A stretch of 64,000 nucleotides of DNA from Diadophis punctatus similis (taxonomy: Eukaryota; Chordata; Lepidosauria; Squamata; Dipsadidae). The notes beneath the pieces are model-generated. The model worked only from the letters and a program-made list of their open reading frames with translations, made no database searches and was not told the DNA's origin. Made by a program: the position numbers and the translations under genes. Below, in pieces: positions 10,831-22,239 of the stretch; the first letter of the stretch is position 1; each line of letters starts with the position of its first letter. Where the stretch lies: the NCBI GenBank assembly GCA_023053685.1, contig JALIGW010000003.1:140737008-140801007 (forward strand). Direction: 5' to 3'.

Positions 10831-11752
10831 ATTTCAGAAATGTCTTTTATGTCATTAAATTGACACAATTCAATGTTCAAGTCACATTCTTGGTTTAAAA
10901 ACAAACTATTAATCTAAATGATTGCCTTGTATATACCTGAGCCAGATTTCAATAATTTGTTGAAAAAACTGTGAATTTTCTCTCTCTTTGATATGCAAAC
11001 AAAACTATTTTATATGGCTCTAAATTCAAACAGAAAGGATATGAATTAATAGTCATAACATTATAAAAAATGAACATCAACAAATTTGCATAACTAGCAG
11101 AAAGCCAGCATTCTTCACACAATTTCTGAATTATTAAATGTGTGTGTACATATGTGTGTATTTAATATATGTTTCATCTCAATTTTTTTTGGTTAAATTG
11201 AAATGCATATTAGGTGGGGTTTTTAAACAGTTTTTATATTAAACATTTTAGAACAAAATGACTGATGCAAAATCAATGAACTGGAATTGGTATATGTGTT
11301 GTAAAACAAATATTTCCTTGGATGCTCAAACTACTTTAAAGAAAAATCATAATTCACAAGTCAAACATCATGCCATAAGTTTAAATTAAACCATATGGAT
11401 ATTTATGAAAATAAAACCTTATATAAATGAAATTTTTAGCTGTACTTTTGATTATCAACATGTGTTTCTTTCGGGTAAAATCCTCAAGATAATAAATACA
11501 CCCATTTGGCAATTACAATGCTGGTTTTTTTTTAAAAAAATACCACTCATAAAGAAAAGTTAAATATATGGAATAAGAACTTGGTTGAAATTAGGTTGAA
11601 ACTAGTGAAAGTGAGCTAGGATACACTTCATCCATAAAACTATAAAGATATTGTATTCTTAACTTAAGCAAAGTTTGGTCATTCATGTTGCAATTTAATC
11701 AAATTTTCATTTAATTGAAAGTCCAGAGTTGATTTTTCAATAGCTAGTATGG
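10831..11752. other. Unassigned AT-rich DNA
   Basis: No frame, array or terminus that I can assign. Confidence 0.4.
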
Positions 11753-11760
11753 ATCTAGAG

Positions 11761-12104
11761 CAGGGATGTCAAACTTAAGGCTCGGGGGCCAGATCCGGCC
11801 CATGAGGTACTTAGATCTGGCCCATGGAGCCACCCTGGAAATAATGAAGGACCGACCTACGGTGCTTCTGCCAGCAAAAAGGGAGCTGTGGTGGCCCGAG
11901 CACTCTGCTCCATTTTCGCTGGCAGAGAGTTGCAGGAAGCCGTGGCAGCCAAAAATGGAGCTCGGGAGCACTCAGGTCACCACAGGCGCCCCCAATATGA
12001 GTGACATTGAGCTGGCCACACCCATCTTGGCCATGCCTCCCCACCCCCCAAGGTCAAACACAACCCTGATGCGGCCCTCAATGAAATCGAGTTTGACACC
12101 CCTG
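11761..12104. mobile_element. hAT-type MITE, 344 bp
   Basis: Ends CAGGGATGTCAAACTTAAGG and CGAGTTTGACACCCCTG are inverted. The 8-bp flanks are ATCTAGAG and ATCTAGGG (one mismatch). The inner sub-terminal GGGGGCCAGATCCGGCCCAT is typical of the family copies at 51246 and 42922. Non-coding. Confidence 0.8.
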
Positions 12105-12457
12105 ATCTAGGGTATTTCAGAAGGCTGTGATAGCACCCAGGGCTGACAGTTTCATATTTCAAATTTTGCATCCAACCATCTCAATCGAGATGCCAGACTG
12201 CTCATGAGAGAATGATAGCCTGCTCCTCCAAGATTAGCTCATGATTAAAAGAAGAAGTATGCACTTGGGATGCTCCTTGATTTCTCTTTGTCAGAGGAAA
12301 TACAAGTTACTTTATTCAGTAGTTGCTAAACTGTTGATATTAGTAATTTGTTAATAAATCACTTATTAAGATGATTAGCCATGGATGATGATAATGAAAT
12401 AGGGCTGCCATTCACTGAAATGCTTTTGTAGAATCTTCAAATATAGTACATGTGTAC

Positions 12458-12799
12458 CAGGGGCAGGTTGCACTTACCTCGCTACCGGTGCACTGCCATG
12501 TTGCGTGTGCGCACTCACTACACGCGTGTGCCCCCTCACACAATTTTGCTTTCTGCACATGCACGGAAGCTAAATCTCACCAAAATCTTGTGCGCACATG
12601 CATCCCCTCACAAGATTTTGGCGAGATTTTGCTTCCGCGCATGCGCAAAAGCAAAAAATTACCAAAAAATTCCAAAAAACAATGGCGGCACGCGCTGGAC
12701 CCGCGAAGACAGTACCGGAGCTGGTGCGCACAAATTGGGCAATCAGCGGATCCCCACCGGAGCTGCGCACTGGACTGCACCAATAGGAACCCACCCCTG
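12458..12799. mobile_element. hAT-type MITE (ACCGGT family), 342 bp
   Basis: It begins CAGGGGCAGGTTGC and ends GGAACCCACCCCTG, with a perfect 8-bp duplication ATGTGTAC on both sides. Sub-terminal GCTACCGGTGCACTGCC and internal inverted CAAGATTTTGGCGAGATTTT blocks recur in copies at 38071 and 57988. Non-coding. Confidence 0.85.
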
Positions 12800-12986
12800 A
12801 TGTGTACAGTTTTCTTTTTGCCTTCTTTATAACTTTTTATAATTCTTTTTTTATAGTTTGTTTTCTGTATTATATTAATAAAAGCAAAACATGAAACATA
12901 AACAATGAAAGTGATGTGTATGACATGGATCAGATGAAGACAAAGATATAGCTCTAATCTATGAGATAACTGCTTTCCTTGTACAA

Positions 12987-13003
12987 CACACACACACACA
13001 CAC
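12987..13003. repeat. (CA)n tract
   Basis: A short dinucleotide run of about eight units in otherwise unassigned sequence (12808-13480). Confidence 0.85.
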
Positions 13004-13482
13004 ATTTTCCCCCTGTATTTTTTCCTTCCAATTCCTTTTATGATGAATTGTAGTTTCAGAGAACCGGTAACTACTATTGCTTCTCAAGCATACTTCACCC
13101 ATATACTGTAAGCAATGATAAATAAGGTTTCTGTTGACATCATTAAAATGATTGTGAAATTGTGAAATTGATTATATTGGGTTCAGTGAAAAGATCAGGT
13201 GATCCAACTAACTTACCAGGCAAATTAGGCAATGTGAAGGACTTCCCCATTAAACGTGCCTGCAAGGATTTCATGGGCATTAATAGTCCTTAAAAAACTC
13301 AACACACACCAATAACTCCACATCAAATGTGCAGGGAAAGTTCACAGATAGAAGATGCGAAAAATAATAAAATAAATTATCTCGCAACCGCAATACTCTT
13401 GCTCACAAAAAATGATATTTTTAACATCTTCTTCAATTATGACATATGCCCATAAATTCTAAACACACTGAATACAGATAGT

Positions 13483-14063
13483 TCTCGACTTCATTTATAG
13501 CCATTCATTTACAACTATTTGAAGTGACAATGGCACTTAAGTGACTTAAGACCAGTCAAAAGGACTTATTGCAGCATCCCCACAGACACGTGATCAAAAT
13601 CAAAATTCAAGGGGCGTGCATAAGCGCACAATCGTGCCTACCGTTCCTGTCCTAATGTACCCATATATTCATACCTCTTTTACTCTTATTCATGCTTGTA
13701 CTATTACATATATATTCAATCATGTTTTACTGTTTATACTTTGCTTATAATCATATATGCTTGACAAATAAACAAATACAAATACAAATACAAAATTTGG
13801 GGGCTTGGCATGCATTTATGATGATTGCAGCATCCCTGGGTCATGTGATAGTCACTTGCAACCTGCCCAACCAGTTTCCGACAAGCAAAGTCAATGGGGA
13901 AAATCTAGATTCATTTAATGTTTGCATTTAATAATTGTGGCGATACTCTTAACAACCACTGCAAAGAAGGTCGAATATTGGTCACGGCTCATTTAATAAC
14001 TGCCTTGTCGAACAGCAGAAATTCTGATCCCAATTGTTGTCCTAAGTTGAGGATTACTATAGT
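13483..14063 (-). mobile_element. TIR DNA element (GTAGTCCTTGACTTA family), inverted, with nested LINE tail
   Basis: Read on the minus strand it matches 5477-6080 and 61029-61424: TTAACAACTATGGC-like blocks, a CCCATTGACTTTGC block and the GCTGCAATCATCATAAATGC block. A LINE 3' tail at about 13609-13795 interrupts it. The terminus GTTGTCCTAAGTTGAGGATT is decayed. Non-coding. Confidence 0.6.
13609..13795 (+). mobile_element. CR1-superfamily LINE, 3' UTR only
   Basis: It opens with GGGGCGTGCATAAGCGCA, the 3' UTR seen after the coding end of the copy at 21.8-22.2 kb. It ends CTTGACAAATAAACAAATAC followed by AAATAC repeats. The flanks AAAATTCAAGG and AAAATTTGGGG may be its target duplication. Confidence 0.65.
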
Positions 14064-14680
14064 GTGTAACATTATTTGTCATGTGCCTCCTGAGCAACCA
14101 ACATAGCCTACGTATTGGACTTGAATCAGGGGAACCAATCTCAGTCCGACTTTTGGCCTGTCCACCTCTGTCAACCAACCTGTTTCAAAGAATTCATTAC
14201 TCTTGTAGGGACAAAATGAAGAAGACCTCATAGTCATCACATTTAGGGATAAAAATGCAATAATAAATAAGTGGATAAGCTTAATTTTGAAATACTACTG
14301 CCACCCAGTGTTCACACACAAACAAATTCCTATGTAGATCTTGCCATGGAGTGCCTTTGACCACCTTAAGCTCTTTTGCTAGTTGTTTCAAGATTATTGC
14401 CCTAGTGAATAGTATTCCAAAGTCAACAAATAAGCTAAGCGGAGGACCCTGGAAGCATTTGAATGGGAGACCCGCTAGAAATACCAAATTGTAGGCTGGT
14501 CATTTTCTGTTGCCAAGAACATTATGCTTGTGAAGCTATTAGGAGTTAAGCTTGAATCAAAAATTTATTAGCATCAAATCCATTATGCCATAAGCTTTTG
14601 AAGATTTCAATCTACTTCAGCAGAGATATTTTTGAAACCAAAAAGCATACAGCTTTTTTTTCTCTTTAACATGACGAAGA
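14064..14680. other. Unassigned DNA
   Basis: Nothing recognised. Confidence 0.35.
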
Positions 14681-15239
14681 GAGCCGAGGTGGCGCAGCGG
14701 TTAGAGGCAGGTACTGCAGGCCACTTTAGCTGACACTGATCCGCAGGTCAGCGGTTCAAATCTCACCGGCTCAAGGTTGACTCAGCCTTCCATCCTTCCG
14801 AGGTAGGTAAAATGAGGACCCAGATTGATGGGGGCAATATAAATATACATTGCTTACTGGTGTAAACCGCTTAGAGCAGCGGTTCCCAACCTGGGGGTCT
14901 GGACCCCTTTGGGGATCGAATGACCAGTTCCAAGGGGTCACCCCGGCATCCTCAGCTCCCCCCACTGCCACAAGCCTGGCCATATCGCGCCCCACAACCC
15001 GCGCCCCCATCGCGCTCCACCCCGCTGCCGCCATTTGGGTTATTTTACCGTCTGCGCATGCGCAGCACGCCTTGTGCATGTGCAGAGGGTAAAAGAACCC
15101 AAATGGCAGCGGCAGGGTGGGTCACGGTGGGGGCGCGGGGGCGGGGCATGGGTCGCGGTATTAGGAAGGTTGGGAACCACTGGCTTAGAGAGTGCTTGCA
15201 CTGTGAGGCGGTATATAAATCTCACAAAATAAATAAATA
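14681..15239 (+). mobile_element. tRNA-derived SINE with nested hAT MITE
   Basis: Box A (TGGCGCAGCGG) and box B (GGTTCAAATCTC) are intact. The body matches 5740-5960. The 3' end reads GCGGTATATAAATCTCACAA then AAATAAATAAATAA. Flanks ATGACGAAGA (14671-14680) and ATGATGAAGA (15240-15249) form a 10-bp target duplication with one mismatch. A 306-bp MITE sits inside, so the SINE is the older of the two. Confidence 0.9.
14877..15182. mobile_element. hAT-type MITE, 306 bp, inside SINE
   Basis: Ends CAGCGGTTCCCAACCTGG and AAGGTTGGGAACCACTG are inverted. The 8-bp duplication GCTTAGAG is perfect (14869-14876 and 15183-15190). The centre contains an inverted pair around TCTGCGCATGCGCAG, flanked by AACCCAAATGGC arms. 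It is the same family as 62154-62425. Confidence 0.92.
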
Positions 15240-15734
15240 ATGATGAAGAAGCTCTCTTAATTTCCAAGATCATAAGAAGAATGTATATAGAGAGAGGGCA
15301 GAATGGACTTGAGTTTCTGATTCAGTTATAATCCAATTGGATGAATTCTGGTTTTCAGACATCCAGCTTTACAATCTGCATATTGGTCTTTATTTGTTAC
15401 TTCTGGTCTGCTGAAGATAGCATATTTGATTGCTTGTTTCTAGACATGTTCTCAAATTGAGCTTCTAATGTTTTCCATCAATTCCACCATAAAAATAATA
15501 TTATCATATTGTTTTCCATGATAGAACATGGTTGATATATTGACTCATAACCTAGCCTGTAGTGTAGTCTCTGTTTTGTAAAATAAGTTAACTTTTAAAG
15601 CTATGTAAAATGAAACAGAGATCTAATGTCCCAAAGGTGCTTTTTCAAGAGGCAACTGGGCTTTCTGGTTTTTCTTTGAAGACATTTTCTTCTCATCCAA
15701 GAAGCTTCTTCAGCTCTGACAGGGACACAGTTAT

Positions 15735-16538
15735 CCAGTCATGAAGGGGTCCAGAGATGCCGTAGGATTTCAGTTTCAGAAGTAGTTTATCGTGAACCAC
15801 TGAGTCGAAGGCTTTACAGAAATCTATGTAAATTGCGTCTATTGTTTTGCCCTGGTCAAGTTTTGAGGTCCATATGTTTTTGCAGTGTAGTAGTTGTAGA
15901 TTGCAGGATAATTTTTTTCTGAAACCGAATTGCTTGTTTGAGAGTAGGTTGTTAGTTTCTAGGTGGTAGGTAATGGATTGGTTTATGATTGATTCTATGA
16001 CTTTGCATGTGACGCAGCATAGAGAGATTGGTCTGTAGTTTTCTACTAGACTGGGATCTCCCTTTTTGAAGATGGGGATGACCGTGGCTAGTGACCATAG
16101 TTTTGGTAGGGAACTGGTCCTGAAGGATTTTTCAAAGATTATGCTTAGTGGTTTAGCTATGGCTGTGGAGAGCTTTTTTAGGAAGTATGCACATAGTCCA
16201 TCAGGTCCGATTGGCAGGGAAGGTTTTTGGTTGCGTAGTGCTTTTTCAACGTTGTCTTCAGTGAAGTCTATTTGTATTAAATCGTTGTGATTATTTGCGG
16301 TACGACTGGGGAATTTTGGGCATGAGCTGTTGCTGTTTACAAAGACTGAGCCAAAGAATGTGTTGAAGAGGTTTGCTTTGACTGTTTCATCACAGTATTC
16401 TTTGTTGTTGGGTCCTTTTAGTGGTGGCAGGGGTCTCGAGTCCTTGAGTTTGTTATTTACGAAGTTGTAGAAGGCGCGGTTGGATTTTGTGCACAGGAGG
16501 TTTTCCTCTTGTTTGCTGTGATAGTTGGAGCATTCCAT
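15735..16538 (-). pseudogene. LINE reverse transcriptase segment (CR1 superfamily)
   Basis: The minus-strand frame encodes the N-terminal half of a non-LTR reverse transcriptase, the enzyme that copies LINE RNA at the target. Counting from 16538 as residue 1, visible motifs are IFKKGD (156-161), YRPISL (168-173), a QFGFRKKLSC block (203-212) and catalytic motif A, YIDFCKAFD (237-245). The frame then reads YGISGPLHDWI and stops matching. The catalytic FADD motif, thumb and C-terminus are absent. LINEs usually lose their 5' end, so a break at this 3' point is odd. It agrees with the neighbouring inverted repeat starting exactly here. The family is CR1/L3-like by these motifs. Not functional. 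Confidence 0.8.
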
Positions 16539-16578
16539 CTTTATTTGGTGGCATACATTTTTGTAGCAGTTTTTGAAG

Positions 16579-17080
16579 TTAGCTGTATAGCCTGTTTTGT
16601 TTTTTCGCCAGAGGGATTTTTTTTGTTTGTAACTTCCTTATTGATATGGGTAGTTTGTTTTTCTTGGTTATGGTGGTTATTAGTGGTACGTGTAATCTGA
16701 TAGTTCTTTTGATTTCGAGCAAGAAGATATTATAGAGGTCATCAGCAGTGTTACAGTTAGAGAATAGAGTTTGCCAGTCAAGAGTTGAGAGGTCGGCGTC
16801 TATGAGTTCATAGTTGGCTTTTTTAAAGTTATACTTGGGTGTCCCATTATTAATGTGATTCTTACAATGGTGTAGATTGAGGCTAAAGTCTATCATGCTG
16901 TGGTCGCTCTTGGAAAAGGGTTCTTTTATTTGAAGTCCATAAATTGCGCTTTTGCTATTGTAGAATATGAGGTCAAGGCAGTTGTTGAGTCTAGTATTGT
17001 TCATTACTAGTTGGTCGAGTCCCAGATAGGTAACAGCGTTGTATATGGTTGTATGGATGGGTTCAGTCGTGCATTCATTT
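16579..17080 (-). pseudogene. LINE endonuclease C-terminal segment (APE type)
   Basis: The minus-strand frame carries the end of an APE-type endonuclease and the linker toward RT. It shows NNTRLNNCLDLIF, typical of the strand before the active site, and SKSDHSMIDFSLNL with the conserved SDH triad end. It is upstream of, and one frameshift away from, the RT segment at 15735-16538. Together they form a continuous internal slice of one LINE protein. No start, N-terminal endonuclease part or 5' UTR is present. Confidence 0.75.
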
Positions 17081-17441
17081 AGGCCTCTTTGACATAGAGG
17101 CCTCTTTGACATAGTTCCAAGAAGGCTCCACACCCATTTGCACCACTCATGTGACCCTGATGACACAGATAAACTTCCAGGTGACCTTAATGACTCGCTA
17201 AAAGAATGCAAATGACCAGTTGTCTGCAAGGAATATAAATCCTTCCATTCTCCACCATCCAGTTAGAGCTGATGAAGTTTCTTGGATGAGAAGCAAAATG
17301 TCTTCAAAAAAAAAATCCAGAAAATGCAGTTGCCTCTTGAAAAAGCACCTGTGGGACAACCATGACCTGGATGATTGAGAATCTACATAGACCTTCAGAG
17401 ATCTAATGTTTGATACCTTTCCCCTCTCCCACCTGTTATAG

Positions 17442-17722
17442 TGAATAGCACAACTGTTTATATTACCGTCAGATACCTGTATGATGTGAAACTAGATCAG
17501 ATTCCTTGCAACTGCCCATTAATGAAAGGAGGAACTTGGGTTGGTTTGAGATCTGAATGGGGGAAGTGGACACATATGACAACATATAACATCACAGTAG
17601 AGTGGGAGCACACCTGGAATATCTTAACAGGAGCAGCTGTGTTATGTTCTCTAACAATGATAGGGTTTAAAACTTGGTGCTGGGATGAAATTGACAAAAC
17701 TTCAGCTAATTTCCCATTTTAA
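17442..17722 (+). CDS. Candidate terminal exon, single-pass membrane protein
   Basis: I do not recognise the product. A pyrimidine-rich tract and TTATAG end at 17441, a plausible splice acceptor that leaves a split first codon. The frame then runs open for about 93 codons to TAA at 17720-17722. The peptide has two N-glycosylation sequons (NST near the start, NIT near residue 50), a Cys pair (CNC) and several Trp. A hydrophobic stretch near residues 61-77 (ILTGAAVLCSLTMIGF) follows, then a short polar tail. That is the layout of the C-terminal end of a type I membrane protein. Against it: no upstream exon was identified, the frame could be chance, and it lies just outside a retroelement insertion. 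A weak AATAAA lies at 18347 inside a SINE. Homology was not testable here. Confidence 0.4.
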
Positions 17723-18157
17723 TCAAAGTGACCAGACAAGTTTTGAGTTTGTTTATGTCTCCCATCAGTCCACCATTGAAATGCTCATTGTGTGAGCAAA
17801 GAACAGCCTCTCTGGGACTGCTAGATATGATGTTTGTTCACATGCCAAGTTCAAAAGCATCCCATGCAAGGGAGAGTTGATGGAAAGGAGCTTATACAAA
17901 AAGTCTATCAAGAAAGTGTGTGGGGGGGGAAGAAAGCCATTGGCATTTGCTTTCCAAAAAGGAGTGGGAGGGTAAAAAAAGAGGAATCCACCAGATCACA
18001 TCTGTTATAATTGAAGTTCAAACAGAATGGCAGAATATCATAATGTAGATGGCAATTTCTTAAACCGGCTTCATTTTCAGCCAGTTCCAGGACATCAGAC
18101 ATGCAACTTAAGGCTGCTAGATGGAATTGCCCATTCTTGTTTCCCTAAATCAGGATT
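17723..18157. other. Unassigned DNA, possible 3' UTR
   Basis: No repeat recognised. If the exon at 17442-17722 is real, this would be its 3' untranslated region. No clear polyadenylation signal is seen before the SINE. Confidence 0.3.
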
Positions 18158-18159
18158 GC

Positions 18160-18350
18160 CAATTTAGTGTAGTGGTTAGGGTGTTGGATTAGAAACTGGG
18201 AGACTGTGAGTTGTAGTCCTCACTTAGACTTGAAGAGTAGTGAGTGATCCTGGGCCAGGCATTTTACCTCAGTTTTATTCACTTTATAGGATTGTTTTTG
18301 TGGAAAAAAAATAAAAGGTGGTAAGCTTAGGTATGCTTGAGTTCACCAAA
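18160..18350 (+). mobile_element. Sauria-type SINE
   Basis: The head GTGTAGTGGTTAGGGTGTTG and the GAGTTGTAGTCCTCACTTAG region correspond to tRNA box A and a mutated box B. The body has GATCCTGGGCCAGGCA and ends with an A-rich AAATAAAAGGTGGTAAGC stretch. This matches the general form of the squamate Sauria SINE. The copy is diverged. Confidence 0.75.
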
Positions 18351-18351
18351 A

Positions 18352-19690
18352 ATAAAGATGGTATAAACATCTAATAAACAGGTTGTTTTTTAAAGTACAT
18401 GTATTTAATGCTTTTTTTGGCAGGTAAACCATTCTGAGTCAAGGAATAAGAGAGGTATAAAAATTTAAGTAGTCACTAAACCTACTTACACACAATCTAT
18501 TGTTCTGGTGGGCGCTGCAGAATCTTCAAAACAAATACACAAACAGGCAAACATTTCCTGAACCTTGTAAATCAGCTAATGCAGAAACTCTGGCCTATGG
18601 GTCACAATACTTACAAGCGTATCTCTGGAGATCTTGCATGTATGTGTGTGTCTATATGGAATCTACTCCAAAGAAAGGGTTACCAAAAGTGTAATGAGAA
18701 TCTTTTGGCTTTTCCGCTCTTAAGCGTCCTTATTTCCTCTCCTGAGATATATTAAAAACATTACTGTGTTACAACTGAGAAGATTTTTGTATGCAATCAA
18801 GCTCTTCACAAGAGGGGAAGGGTATCTTGATACTTTTCCTCTTGAAAAATAAATAATAAGATAGGAGATCTCTTGAACTCTAAACCAGTTGTTTCGCCTA
18901 GAAGAAACCCATAATATTTGCAAAGCAGAGCAGTTTATGCCTACTTTTCCTCGTAAAATTACAGAACAGCCTGTTCTTAACCTCAGACCTACAGTTTTTA
19001 ACTGATGATAAAGGCAAACACATCTGAGAATTTTAGATTTAGCCAAGCTGCATAAGTTTAATATAGTTTCTAGCAATAAATGTGCTCTGAGTGCTGTTTT
19101 TGTTTTTATGCTTTGCTTTCTTTTTGTTATGATTTTAATGGTCCTAAGGAATTCTATTGAAGCATATTTTTTCTATTCTTGTATAAAGCCACAACTTGCT
19201 TGGGTAAAAATGATTTATAAATTCCTTACTAATTCTTTATTATAAATAGAAAACCTACTTTCCAGTATGCTATCACTGAGATTCATTTATATTCTAAAAA
19301 TCAATTCCTTGCTTGCAAAAAAACTGCTGTTGAAACATTTCCAGCATGGATAGGTTAACATACTGTGTTTTCCATACTTCAATATTCTGAAGCAGTTTTA
19401 TGGAAATTCCCATTCTGACATACATGGTTCTTAGGGCATCCAGGAAACCTGTGTGGACATATTGAAGCAGCATTTGCCTAGCCAGTGAGTCCCTTCAATG
19501 AAGCTCCTATAAAACTATGCCACTGAATTTCAACAGGAAACAATTGCTCTTTTTTAATTGTGTTGTTGAACAATTTATGTGTTGGACTGAGAACAAGGAG
19601 CATTCTGGTCCTGCAAATTATTTCTGAAAACATTGCCCTAAAACCACATGGATTTATCCAGGAGTTCATCAGGAATTAAGACTGATTTTT
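18352..19690. other. Unassigned AT-rich DNA
   Basis: Several short open frames occur, but none has a recognisable motif. Confidence 0.4.
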
Positions 19691-19695
19691 AAAGC

Positions 19696-20440
<745 letters not shown>

Positions 20441-20442
20441 CC

Positions 20443-20775
20443 AGGACAACTTGCTGTAGCCAACTTGCCATGGCCAACTCCCCATGCAACAACTCGCCAC
20501 AGCCAACTCACTGTGGGAAAACTCACTGCAGGACAAGAGTGATACCAATATCAAAGAAATGATGGAACAGAATAATTAAAGAAAGGATGAAAAAAGACGG
20601 AAAAGTGAAATGTGCATGACAAGAATTAAAATAATATTTTAATTATTTTAAATAATTAAATTGAATTGTTGAATTATGCCACAGCGAATTGGCCTGTAGC
20701 AAGTTGACCATGGTGAGGTGGCTGTGGAGAATTGGTCATGGTGAGTTGGCTGCAGTGAATTGTCCCATTCTGTCT
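20443..20775. mobile_element. Foldback element built from short repeats
   Basis: The left arm (20443-20540) is a chain of degenerate units like GCCAACTTGCCATGGCCAAC. The right arm (20680-20770) holds the inverse (GTGAGTTGGCTGCAGTGAAT). Termini CAGGACAACTTGCTG and CAGTGAATTGTCCCATTCTG suggest an inverted-repeat DNA element with an AT-rich centre. The exact ends and target duplication are not clear. Confidence 0.55.
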
Positions 20776-20784
20776 ATATATACT

Positions 20785-21025
20785 GTTAAGATATTCATGA
20801 ACTGAGAGAGCCATGTTAACAAGGTCAGCCAATGAATAGGCATAGCAACTAAGTCAGCCAATGGGAGCTAAACACTTCTGAGTCTGTGCAGAGAATCGAA
20901 ACTGAAAACTTAGCTTAAGGCTGGGTGTGGTTCAGTCCACTCTGTGTTCTCTGTCCACTCTGTGTTCTCTGCCCTCTCTGTGCTTGTCTGCTCTGCTGAA
21001 ATGAAACTAACCCGCACTGCATATC
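20785..21025 (+). mobile_element. Candidate LTR fragment
   Basis: The block starts TGTTAAGATATTC, contains two CAGCCAATG motifs in a promoter-like setting, then a direct repeat of CCACTCTGTGTTCTCTG, and stops near CAGACA. The composition resembles a small LTR. No target duplication could be confirmed. Confidence 0.3.
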
Positions 21026-21034
21026 AGACATAAA

Positions 21035-22235
21035 TACAATTAAGAGAGTCCAGAGATATTTCACGAGAAGTGTTCTCCACTCCTCTGCTTGCAACAGAAT
21101 ACCTTATGCCACCAGGCTGGAAATTTTTATTTTATTTTATTTATTTGTCAAACATGTACAGGATAGTAGTTGTTTATATAAACATAACATAAGTAAAAAG
21201 TACCGATAATAGAGGACAATAGGACAGTAGGACAGGAACGGTAGGCACAGTGGTGTGCTTAAGCACGCCCATTACAGACCTCTTAGAAATGGGGAGAGGT
21301 CTACTGTAGACAGTCTAAGGTTAAAGTTTTGGGGGTGTGGGGAAGAAACCACAGAGTCAGGTAGTGCATTCCAGGCTTTGATCACTCTGTTGCTGAAGTC
21401 GTACTTTCTGCAGTCCAGTTTGGAGCGGTTTATATTAAGTTTTAATCTATTATGTGCTCATGTATTGTTGCGGTTGAAGCTGAAGTAATCATTGACAGGA
21501 AGGACTTTTTGATACATGATTTTATGAACTACATTTAGATCAGATCGGAGGCAGCGTAGTTGTAAATTGTCTAATCCCAATATTTCAAGTCTGGTGGAAT
21601 AAGGTATTTTATTGCGAGCAGAGGAGTGGAGGACTCTTCTAGTGAAATATTTCTGGACTCTCTCGATCATATTAATGTCTGTTATGCAGTGCAGACAGAT
21701 GAGCTGTATTCCAGAATTGGTCTAACAAATGTTTTGTATGCTTAGATTTTAAATTTTAGATTTTAAATTTTGGGCTTAGACAACTTAGAACTATGCCGCC
21801 TTCGGTCTGACCTAAGCATAGTACACAAAATTATCTGCTGCAACGTCCTACATGTCAATGACTACTTCAACTTCAATGACTACTTCAACTTCAACTGCAA
21901 CAACACACGAGCAAACAATAGATACAAACTTAAGGTAAACCGCTCCAAATTCGATTGCAGAAAATACCAGAGTGATCAATGCCTGGAATGCACTACCTGA
22001 CTCTGTGGTTTCATCCCCAAACCCCCAGAACTTTAACCTTAGACTGTCTACTGTTGACCTCACCAAATTCCTAAGAGGTCTGTAAGGGGCGTGCATAAGC
22101 GCAGCAACGTGCCTACTGTCCCTGTCCTACTGTCACCATTTATTCATATCCATTTCCTGTATTCATAATCATGTTTATTCTTATATCTGTTAAGCTTGAC
22201 AAAATAAATAAATAAGATAAATAAAATAAAATAAA
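21035..22235 (+). mobile_element. CR1-superfamily LINE 3' end, split by a nested copy
   Basis: The plus-strand copy reads VQRYFTRSVLHSSACNRIPY up to TRLEI at 21122. It is interrupted and resumes at 21768 with LGLDNLELCRLRSDLSIVHK. It continues through the C-terminal NRSKFDCRKY and VSSPNP-type region to a stop near 22083. The 3' UTR begins GGGGCGTGCATAAGCGCA and ends CTTGACAAAATAAATAAATA. Upstream RT is lacking, and an in-frame duplication (CTTCAATGACTACTTCAA) occurs near 21865. The insert is a minus-strand copy of the same family. Confidence 0.85.
21128..21764 (-). mobile_element. CR1-superfamily LINE 3' end, nested inverted copy
   Basis: On the minus strand it covers the same region as its host: IERVQKYFTRRVLHSSARNK, ILGLDNLQLRCLRSDLNVVH, a frameshift, then the C-terminal block and the 3' UTR with (AAAT)-rich end at 21128-21147. 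AAATTTT occurs at 21121-21127 and at 21765-21771, at the exact points where the host frame breaks and resumes. This is therefore its target duplication. The host insertion is older. Confidence 0.85.
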
Positions 22236-22239
22236 TAAA

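Larger units (their letters stand above)
15630..17395 (-). mobile_element. Composite retroelement with RT segment between inverted repeats
   Basis: The whole block is bounded by the identical 14-mer CAGAGATCTAATGT at 15616-15629 and 17396-17409, so it entered as one unit. Just inside lie inverted repeats of about 85-90 bp (15637-15725 and 17263-17351) that share GATGAGAAG, GTCTTCAA and GTTGCCTCTTGAAAAAGCAC. Between them the minus strand carries the middle of a LINE protein. A region at about 17085-17262 (CACTCATGTGACCCTGATGA and onward) precedes the right repeat and has no counterpart on the left. The right terminus (CATGACCTGGATGATTGAGA) may be the true 3' end. The terminal unit resembles repeats I associate with Penelope-like elements, but that is from memory and uncertain. 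Confidence 0.7.

Noticed and set aside
10368..10904. Overlapping long frames on both strands
   Set aside because: The region is a GC-rich MITE with few stop codons. Frames in several phases of both strands and no domain indicate a composition effect.
12450..13005. Multiple frames around 12.5-12.8 kb
   Set aside because: They overlap a MITE with an exact 8-bp duplication and have no domain.
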